Shown piece by piece: positions 56,353-64,000 of a stretch of 64,000 bases of DNA; positions within the stretch are counted from its first letter, which is position 1; each line of letters starts with the position of its first letter. Below the pieces are notes generated by a model. The model had not been told where the DNA came from. It was given only the letters and a program-made list of their open reading frames with translations, and ran no database searches. A program made the position numbers and the translations under genes. Source of the DNA: Macrothele yani (taxonomy: Eukaryota; Arthropoda; Arachnida; Araneae; Macrothelidae); NCBI GenBank assembly GCA_039090855.1, contig CM076995.1, positions 117,428,770 to 117,492,769 of the forward strand. The letters run 5' to 3'.

Positions 56353-56986
56353 CAGTCCAAACCGTATATAACAAAGTTGAAGGGAGAATCAAAAACATCC
56401 GATATGTTACAACTGCGTTAAAGCCGGAAAGGTAAAAAAAAAGGATCATTCCTACATTATTTCAATCATAAACTATTTACCAATTAATCAAAGGTAAATA
56501 ATACTTGTTAACTGAAAATTATAGCTAGCAAAATAATATATGAGTAAGATCTGCAATAAGCAAAACATTTAACGTTTACAAAAATTAGAGTAACTGCCAA
56601 AAATTTTAAATTTCACCTGCAACATGTTACGTTCGATATAGGAGGGCAGAAGGAAAAGACAACATTTGCCCAGGAGATGCATGCTTGACAAGCGTGGAGA
56701 GGGAAGTAGCAACAAAGCAAATGAAATATTGTTATCACCCAAACTGACCTTTCTGTAAAGGGAACCACGTGTGCTGCCAACAGCAGGTAATTCCTTGTTT
56801 ACCAGTAAAAAAACTTAGTGAGTGCCATTCATTTTGTTTGCTGATAACCGCGCTGAACTCCGATATAGGTGGTTTTTCTCTAAAAATTATTTTTGTAATA
56901 AGCGGTTAAAATAACAAAGGGGAATATTACGAAGTCCAAGAGCGGAACTTTTTATTAGGCGAGCTCATTAAATGTGGATTCGACTG
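56353..56986. mobile_element. pogo/Tigger-like MITE (tentative)
   Basis: It is flanked by TA at 56351-56352 and 56987-56988. The ends read CAGTCCAAACCGTATATAAC and (inward) CAGTCGAATCCACATTTAAT. Both resemble the CAGTCGAACCTCG-type ends of pogo/Tigger elements, and interior stretches (CTCCGATATAGG, AAAACATCCGATATG) also fit. The inverted repeat is short, and no transposase is visible. Confidence 0.4.
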
Positions 56987-56999
56987 TATAAGCTAGTAA

Positions 57000-57560
57000 A
57001 AGATTTTTTTTTCCAAGGAAGGCGGCAAAGTGAGTGGCCCCCGCTTTGATAGCACCTCATATTTATGGGTGACTGGACGTATTGGTGAAAGAGTATTGTT
57101 GATCCGTCCCTCACCGTTATGAGTACCAGGACGTACTGGTGAAGAGGACCACTTCTATATAACACCTCGCCAGTTAAAATGATTGGACGAACTGATGAAG
57201 GACTGATGGTACTCAGCACTTCACCTTTATGAGTGTGTCTGGGCGTACTGGTTAAAGATCCTGTTGTTAAGAATCTTACCACGTTATGAATGACGAAACA
57301 CACTGCAATGATAAAAATTTTCTCATATGCTGCACCAAAATGAGTTACTACATTAGTTGCGAAACCTTTTGGCCAATGGTAAATCACTGCGTGGTGTATG
57401 AAAAACCGACATAGCGCAATTATGCACAAAGTAATGATGTCCAACCTTACTCGTGTAAAGTTGCACTAATTGCATCCTATTGTTGTGTGTTTCATTCACC
57501 ATACAGTTACCCCCAAAGATGGCGCAGCTAAAGTCACAAGAATCATTGATTGATTAGGAA
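57000..57560. repeat. Imperfect ~65-bp repeats around GGACGTACTGGTGAA
   Basis: Variants of GACTGGACGTATTGGTGAAA occur near 57063, 57125, 57182 and 57237, alternating with CACCTTTATGAG-like blocks. The minus-strand 158-codon frame over this region has no recognisable domain and is probably a by-product of the repeat. Confidence 0.45.
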
Positions 57561-57564
57561 CATC

Positions 57565-57640
57565 AAATAGAAGTCATCGCTCTTTCCACGCTTTATAAGT
57601 GAGCCACGGAAAAATTCTCATTCTTCCGCGACTCACTTAT
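57565..57640 (+). repeat. Relic of the 16250 foldback, centre deleted
   Basis: AAATAGAAGTCATCGCTCTT, CCACGCTTTATAAGTGAGCC and ACGGAAAAATTCTCAT match the left arm of 16250-16568. It is followed at once by TTCCGCGACTCACTTAT, the inner part of the opposite arm. Both tRNA-like blocks are missing. Confidence 0.7.
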
Positions 57641-58640
57641 TTGAATTTGAATTTATTGAATATTCTGCCATTCATCATAGCAATACCATATATGACAGAA
57701 TTCAACACAACAATACATTATTACAGTAAATCTGTGCTAAGTAATTAAACAAAACAAAATACAGTTTCAGTAATGTATCCGTAGTATGTTATAACACAAT
57801 GAAAATAAATATTCCATTAATTACAATTAAAGAACTTGCCCAATTAAACCAAAATGTATGAAGTAGATGTTAAGAAATGTAAAAGAATAATCTATGTCTA
57901 CATATAGCACTGCATGTGGATGACATGGAGCCGGGGAAAAAGGCTTTAAAGAAAAAGCCTGACGAGTCCACCGTCCTCAAGACGTGTGTGACAGGCCAAG
58001 AACACAGTGCACAGAAATTCACACTGTGACACGAATCATCATAATAGTAAACGTAAGTTAAGGAATACATGATGAAAATCAACTGTAATTAAAAATTAGG
58101 TGGCATATAGACAGTACAGTTACAATACGTAGTAATCTGAACACATGCCAACATAACCACTGATAAGCAAAGTATAAAAAAAATAATGAATGACTTAGTT
58201 AGGGCATTTATATATATATATATACACCAAACCAATGCAACCGGAAAATACACATCCCAAGAATATCTGTACAGCACATTAAACAATCATGCAGCAATAA
58301 ACAAACCAAAATCAACAAGACAAAATGATGTGCCACTATATCCCAGAAAAGAAATCAAGGCATCAATTCAAATCATTTCAGCCAGCCAATAATTCAGTAG
58401 TTAATACTTCCCTGAATGCCCTGAAGCTGACAATTGATTTAATGTGTGTGCAAGGGTAATTCATTCCACTGTCGCGGACCGGCTGCAATAAAACTAATGT
58501 AAAAGATTTAGATGTGCCCTGGGAATAACGAAGTTTGCATTACTCCTGGTATCACGAGAATGTTTAAATTGGTGCAATTCCAGAAGACCCATAAACTTAT
58601 TAGCATACATTCTATTGTGCATAAAAAGTAATAATCGAAA
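57641..58640. other. AT-rich spacer
   Basis: No gene recognised. A TA-run lies at 58209-58224. Confidence 0.5.
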
Positions 58641-58642
58641 TA

Positions 58643-59874
58643 CACTACTGGCCACCCAAAATGCAACACCAAGAGACATGCAAACGATTAGCATTGCAGG
58701 ACATATGCAAATCATGTGCGCCCGGCACGCCACCGAGAAGTACTATGAGAAAGGTGCACAGAAGGCGGGGTGTAAGTACTGGAAGTGTGTTGTGCTGCCG
58801 GACCTGTGCGTGGGAAGCTTCCTGATGCCTCGTCGCAGAATACGGCAGTCATTCCAGCAAGTTTGGGAGTTCGACAGAGGACGAACAGTGGCTTATCGCG
58901 ACAGCGGTTTATCGTACCGAGACATCGGCGCCCGTGTGGGACCACATCCAGCCAAAGTGAGGCGAGTATGGATTCGGTGGGTGCAGGAGGGACGGACGGA
59001 CCGACGTGAGCGATTGCCGCAGCCGCGGCACACCACCGAACGAGAGGACCGGCATGTTGTGCGGCGTGCATTGACGGCTCGCACCGACACATCATATTAG
59101 GAATTAGGGTGTGTTGCGCAACAACCTGTGTCTGCACGTACCGTTCGACGTCGTCTGCACGACGGGGCTTGTCGTACGGCGCCCATTGCTCCGATCACCA
59201 TTGACGTTACACCACCGGCGAGTGCGGCGGCAGTAGGCCATTGAACGCCGCACCTGGACTACGGAATGGCACGACATTGTCTTCTCCGACGAATCCCGCT
59301 TCTGCCTGCAACACCACGATGGTCGGATCCGCGTGTGGTGGCACCGCGGCGAGAGACTGTATGACGCCTGCATTATGCATCGCCATACCGGTTCGTCGCC
59401 TGGCGTTATGGTTTAGGGCGCAATTGGATATGACACCCGCACCCCTCTGGTACGCATCGCCGGCACACTCAACAGCCACCGCTACATCTCCGACGTTTTG
59501 GAGCCTGTAGTCCTCCCTTACCTGCAGGACCTGCCAGTGGCCACGTTTTAACAGGACAATGCGCGCCTGCACGTGGCACGCATCGTGCAACATTTCTTCA
59601 CGGCCCACCAGTTGTCACTGCTGCCGTGGTCCACCTGTTCTCCCCATATATGTCGCCCATCGAACACGTCTGGTCGCTGATCGGCAACCGTGTGTGGCCC
59701 GGCAAGCACCACCCGCGGCTACGCCTGATGAACTGTGGTAACGTGTGGAAGCAGCCTGGACCGACATACCCCAAGCCCACATCCAAAGCCTTTTTCGTTC
59801 GATGCCGCGGCCAGTAAATCTGGTTTTGCTATCTCGTGTCCTTCTTGGCGTTGCATTTTGGGTGGCCAGCGGTG
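58643..59874 (+). mobile_element. Tc1/Tc3-like transposon (CACTGCTGGCC family), internally deleted
   Basis: TA at 58641-58642 and 59875-59876 flank 1232 bases. The ends read CACTACTGGCCACCCAAAAT and CACCGCTGGCCACCCAAAAT (inward). Compared with 38829-40239 it lacks about 49 bases after the left repeat and about 100 bases at the end of the gene. Both deletions leave the termini intact. Confidence 0.92.
58824..59811 (+). pseudogene. Tc3-like transposase pseudogene
   Basis: It starts at ATG 58824 (MPRRRIRQSFQQVWEFDRGR), and the first 92 codons are open through YRDIGARVGPHPAKVRRVW and the RERLPQPRHT linker. A deletion near 59095 produces TAG. Later pieces keep IVFSDESRFCLQHHDGRIRV. GVMV is followed by TAG where the other copies have TGG, and the FQQDN motif has become a stop (TTTTAACAGGACAAT). 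PIEHVWSLIGNRV follows. The last 30 residues are deleted. Inactive. Confidence 0.87.
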
Positions 59875-59876
59875 TA

Positions 59877-61780
59877 TATAAAGTTTATTAAATGGGATTA
59901 TTTTATATGACAGCAAACAGCAGCCATAGCACTATTAGTATCCAATAAGCGAATGTATTTCTTTTGTAAAATATATATTCTATTGAAATTACCCAACGTG
60001 GTCTGACCCCAGGACAGTAGACAATACGAAAGAAGGGAATATCGGTGTATGTATTACACAATACTTAAGAGTAGTGAAGGAGTATTGCTGCTGAGCACAG
60101 CAATTTTCGAAATATCCGGAAAATAAACGGAAAAGTAATGCTGCTTTCTACAACTGCTTTGTGATTGATATTTATTTCACAGAATTGGGAATTGCCCACG
60201 AAAGGCAAACTGCGTATCATCGAGAGAAGTTTCGCTGTTTTGACGTAGGACTACGTCTTACACCGCGGATAGTATGGGGAGACTTACGGCCGACCGCCTG
60301 TGACAAAAATAGGTCCCAATTTTTTAAAATCATTATAGCGATAAAAAATACGTGCCGCAGCTAATCATGTTAGCATCTTCGTAAACAGCATGGAGTCTGA
60401 TTCGCGTACTGCCCAATACATCGTGAGCGTGAGGCTCCCCTCCCTTCCTGTGCGCAGAGGAGATGATGCAACGTTTCTGGGGGTGACGCCGCGTTTGACT
60501 CAGTCTATCTCGGCAACCGCGAGCCAACACAAATGTGCGTGGTATCGTTTTAAAGCTCTCGACGAGATCTATTCAAATATAAAAAGAACATTTCGCAGTG
60601 GTTTGAACAGAAGTTTTTAAAAATTGTTTTCTTGTGAACCGGTGAACACTTTTCACAATATCGCGGTTTATCTGGACAAGAGTGAGTGCTGAAAGAACTG
60701 TGCGGGGTATCGTTTTAAAGCTCTCGACGAGATCTAATCAAATATACAAAGAATATTTCTCAGTGGTTTAAACTAAAATTTAAAAAAGTGTGAACGGGTT
60801 AACATTTTTGAAAATGCTCTGGAATTCGCAGAATGAACGCAAGAAAAATTGGAGAAAATCAAAACGAGAGGTAAGAGCAAGTGATGAGGAATGTAAGAAG
60901 CCCAAGGCGACAGAGCACCACGTTGGGTAATTCGTGTATCGATCTGCTTTGTGTTCGCAACGTATCCAGCATTATTTATAAAACTTATGTAACCTACTTT
61001 TCGTATCATCGACTTGGCTTGGCTATAACAAATTAAATAACCGCTTTGAAAATACACTGAACTAGCTCATTTTAACTCTCCGGTCTGAAAGTCGTAGTCT
61101 TACGTTCCAAACTGACTGCTAAATCAGAACTAGCCTAACCGTATTTTTTTTTTTTCAAGTAGTATCAATTAAATATATGGTTAATTTTCATGGAAAATAT
61201 AACCAGGAAAGCAGTTCCAACGCTTTGGTGTAGAAAGGATGAAAGATTTAGCAGAGTTATTACGGTACGGTAGTTACTCAACTGGCGACTACATCGGTGC
61301 TGAGTGGCTATGCTTTATGCATTTCGTCAGAAGACGGCAGTCGGAGCAGACAACTCTTGTAGTTTTAGCAATGCCTATGCCAGTGCATGTAAAAGATGAA
61401 ATGATCAGCTAAAGGTAAGGGACTGAAGAAACTCCAAGAGTACAGGACTTTCGATAAAAATGTTTGGAATGACAAACCTAAATTGAGAGAATAATACGTG
61501 AGAGTTGACCGAACTTGGGAATTTGTTACGTCTAAATTTAAAATGTATCACCCAGCCGGTAAGAAGGTAAGAAAATTCGTACTTTTGTTTAAAGCAGGTT
61601 TAAAGATATGGAAGAAATGTAGCTGTGTCAGTTGACGTTTCAATTCATCCCAAAGGTATTAACAATGTGTTGAGATCGGGGCTCTGTGCACGCCAGTCAA
61701 GTTCCTCTACACCCATCTCACCAAACCATTACGGACCTCACTTTGTGGACAGATGTATTGTGATGTTTGTTAAAGAAAGA
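59877..61780. repeat. Spacer with a 165-bp direct duplication
   Basis: A block of about 115 bases starting GGTATCGTTTTAAAGCTCTC at 60541 is repeated at about 60706, with small differences. No gene is recognised in the remainder. Confidence 0.55.
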
Positions 61781-61783
61781 GCC

Positions 61784-61893
61784 GTCACCGAACTGTTGCC
61801 ATAATGTCACCGAACTGTTGCCATAATGTCATCGAACTGTTGCCATAATGTCATCGAACTGTTGCCATAATGTCACCGAACTGTTGCCATAAT
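61784..61893. repeat. 22-bp tandem repeat, 5 copies
   Basis: GTCACCGAACTGTTGCCATA (plus AT) repeats at 61784, 61806, 61828, 61850 and 61872. Copies 3 and 4 have TCG instead of CCG, the only variable site. Confidence 0.92.
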
Positions 61894-61938
61894 GTTGGAA
61901 ACATAGAACTGACGGGGATATCATTATAGGCCGCAGGG

Positions 61939-62420
61939 TTAAATTTCCCGGGTACTGGAACTAGAGGACCAAACCTCAAACCACGAAAAACATCCCCACA
62001 GCATGATGCCTCCTCCACCAAACTTCAAAATTCGCACAACACAGTCCGGAAGGCAGCATTTATCTTCCATCCCGCACATCCAGACTCCTTCGTCGGATTT
62101 CCAGATGGTGAAGAGTGAATAGACACTCCAGAGAACGCGTTTTCGCTGCACCAAATTCCACTGGCTCCAAGCTATACACCACTCCAACCGACGGTTGGCG
62201 GTGATCTTGCTGATGTTAGGCTTGTGTGCTGCTGCCTGGCCCTTCAACTCTCGACGAACCGTTGTGGTGCTGGCGTAGCTTCCACAGGATTTTGGAACTA
62301 GTTGTTGAGTGCTGCAACTGACGGCAGGCAATTTTGTCGCACCACCTGCTTCAGCACTCAGCGGTTTCACTCTATTGCTTTACGTTGTGTACCAAGCCGC
62401 GATTGTGCTGCTGTTGCTCC
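61939..62420 (-). pseudogene. Tc1-like transposase fragment
   Basis: On the minus strand: STTTVRRELKGQAAAHKPNI, RRLEWCIAWSQWNLVQRKRV, then LWSVYSLFTIWKSDEGVWMC, where DESRF has become VYSLF. FGGGGIMLWGCFSWF ends the recognisable part. It matches residues of the 5646 gene (AAAHKPFITK, GGGGIRLWGCFFW). No terminal repeats or later motifs are found. Confidence 0.7.
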
Positions 62421-62860
62421 TATAGGCTTTTTCATTTCACAATAACATCGCTTACAGTTGATCGAGGCATTCGCATCAGGACAAAAAATTTTCAATTTGA
62501 CTTGTCGCTAATATGGCGGCACCCCATTACCGTGCCGTGCTACATTGAAAATCATTGAGCTCTGCCGTACTGCCCGTTCTACTATTCATGCTTGATTATG
62601 ATGTTTTCCAGGTCACATGCGTCTTTTTTTTTTTTTTTTTTTTTTTTTTTACCTTTATGGAACATGAATGTGACGTATATGGATAAGTCCACTACCCAAA
62701 AGGGGATCTGAATACTTTTAATCATATTGTGTATTTCAAGTGCTCGGTATGAAACTACTGACGGTAATGGCCAACGTGGTTGGAACCGGGTATAAAATGC
62801 GACGCTAGGTGCATCGCTGATAAAGTATTTCGCGGAAGACGGTGTCAGACTTATTTGACT

Positions 62861-62895
62861 ACTAACTTTACTACCCGGCTTTGCCCGGGATTTAG
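62861..62895 (-). mobile_element. Helitron-like 3' terminus
   Basis: On the minus strand a GC-rich hairpin, CCCGGGCAAAGCCGGG, is followed after a short spacer (TAGTAAAG) by TTAGT. A 3' hairpin some ten bases before CTRRT is the Helitron hallmark; here the C of CTAG reads T. The helicase fragment just upstream on the same strand supports it. Confidence 0.6.
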
Positions 62896-63008
62896 GCTTA
62901 TTATTTTCATATTCCCTTATATGTCACTGAAAAAAATCGGGAAAAAAAAAATTATGCTTGCAAGACTGCTTATTTCACAAATTCGGTCATTACAAATTAT
63001 TTATTCAT

Positions 63009-63140
63009 AGTGTGATTATTTCAGCACTTGGCCGTACACAACATTTTTGGTTTCTCCTTCATCGGCGACAATATATAATTTTATTGGATTCTTTGCTCTT
63101 GACATTCCAACATACAGTTGGCCATGTGAGAAACATCAAA
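63009..63140 (-). pseudogene. Helitron PIF1-like helicase C-terminal fragment
   Basis: The minus-strand reading is CFSHGQLYVGMSRAKNPIKL, then YIVADEGETKNVVYGQVLK and a stop at about 63009. FSHGQLYV.(C/M)SR is the conserved helicase motif VI region of Helitron Rep/Hel proteins, and TKNVVY.EVL is their usual C-terminus. A TGA lies directly before CFSHG, and upstream sequence is not helicase-like. It is a short remnant of a rolling-circle transposon. Confidence 0.7.
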
Positions 63141-63144
63141 TGCA

Positions 63145-63950
63145 TCACGTGCTTTCCGTTTCAGACGTCTTTGAGGGGGCGAATCTCTGAGATAAAAAAA
63201 GTTAAAAAACGTATCTTTGCGAATATTTTATGAAACTGGCTGAAATTTTAATGAACACCGTAAATCGTTAACAGGAACATGACCTCAAAATTTCGCCTGA
63301 ATCGGTAAATAACTTTTTAAATTAGCCGTCAAAATTTGATTAACCGTTTCTGCGTATATATTTCTGTTTACCAATGAATTAAAAATTCCATGCCTATTTT
63401 AACAAGTTTTGGCCGGATTCCGGTGAAATTTTGAAGGACTCCTCTTATTACCAATCATGGTGTTGATAAAAATTTCAGCCAGTTTCGGTAAAATTTCGCA
63501 AATTTCGTTTTTGCATTTCTTTATGCACAGTTCTCAAAGAATAGAAACACCTGTGGATGTGCTGCAGCGGTGAATGCAGTCACGTGCTTTCAGATAATGA
63601 TGACGTAGCAAACGACGCTGACTTTATTAATTAGCTTATTAATTAATTCATAACTCGCGAACGGGACAACGTAGAGATCTTAAAATAGTTGCGTTGACCT
63701 AGAAATTCCGGTATTAATAAGCTATGCAAATTTCATGATTCGGCGTTCGAGAGATTTTGTTGCTTCAGGCAAACAGACGTTTTGTGTTTTTTATATAAGA
63801 TACTATCCCACTGAGCTCACAGCAGCGTTGTTTTCTCATGAAAAAATATTTTGCGATAAAATCGTTTGCAGCTAGAGGTGAAATTTTCAAAATTCCTTCA
63901 ATGTGCATCAAAAGAGATGTGTTAAGTTTATCGTATGAAACGCCACTAAA
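63145..63950. other. AT-rich sequence, possibly Helitron flank
   Basis: No coding feature. Repeated wording (AAATTTCAGCCAGTTTCGG, GGCTGAAATTTTAATGAAC) suggests worn internal repeats. Assignment to the Helitron is uncertain. Confidence 0.35.
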
Positions 63951-63953
63951 CTA

Positions 63954-64000
63954 CACTGCTGGCCACCCAAAATGCAACACCAAGAAGGATACGAGATAGC
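63954..64000 (-). mobile_element. Start of another CACTGCTGGCC-family Tc1 element, cut by window end
   Basis: TA at 63952-63953 precedes CACTGCTGGCCACCCAAAAT, GCAACACCAAGAAGGA, then TACGAGATAGC. The subterminal CGAGATAGC matches the gene-distal end of the 38829 copy, so the transposase, if present, would be on the minus strand beyond the window. Confidence 0.85.

Noticed and set aside
56968..57444. 158-codon minus frame
   Set aside because: It overlaps imperfect ~65-bp repeats and resembles no family.

Overview
This is a window of eukaryotic, almost certainly invertebrate and probably arthropod, nuclear DNA. It is built almost entirely of transposable elements and their debris. I find no convincing host gene, rRNA, functional tRNA or CRISPR array. 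The evidence for a eukaryote is the dense layering of Tc1/mariner, hAT and Helitron-type remnants, tRNA-derived SINEs with A-tails and target duplications, microsatellites, foldback elements, and long AT-rich spacers. The arthropod assignment is inference from this repeat mix; no host gene fixes the species.

Layout. 1-5.5 kb: two head-to-head tRNA-like sequences, a tRNA-type SINE, a minisatellite and a decayed Tc1 element (2491-4034). 5.5-9 kb: a well-preserved Tc1 element with one frameshift (5521-6741), a head-to-head SINE pair, and a decayed Tc1 (7454-8851). 10-14.6 kb: a Tc1 (10000-11422), two near-identical SINE copies, a mariner relic split by a small MITE, and a repeat element whose monomers contain TGACCTTTGACCCC. 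15.9-19.4 kb: two hAT relics, one split by a tRNA-like inverted pair and the other by a SINE with a 10-bp target duplication. 21.4-25.6 kb: a second MITE copy, two Tc1 relics and a 0.54-kb foldback. 27.3-28.2 kb: a third hAT relic. 29.5-34.8 kb: SINEs, two more TGACCTTTGACCCC loci, a TTAA-flanked foldback, a 73-bp-arm palindrome and a SINE-tail-derived tandem array. 34.8-36.3 kb: the best Tc1 copy (catalytic DD34E intact, but no ATG). 37-45.4 kb: an 81-bp tandem repeat, Tc1 elements at 38829, 41844 and 44166, and a mariner at about 40517. 46.6-52.5 kb: a degenerate tandem-repeat element and a very large inverted repeat of about 3.75 kb. 53.3-57 kb: a mariner relic ended by a foldback, the longest TGACCTTTGACCCC array (8 monomers), and a pogo-like MITE. 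58.6-64 kb: another Tc1 copy, tandem repeats, a Tc1 fragment, a Helitron 3' end with a helicase fragment, and the first 47 bases of one more Tc1 copy.

How the parts relate. At least seven Tc1-like families are present, each recognised by TA-flanked inverted repeats beginning CACT. All transposase genes carry frameshifts, stops, start-codon loss or a catalytic substitution, so the copies here look non-autonomous. The most unusual material is structural rather than coding: elements with internal monomer arrays and a 3' hairpin (Helentron/HINE-like by architecture), inverted pairs of tRNA-like Pol III promoter sequences, and several foldback structures of different sizes.
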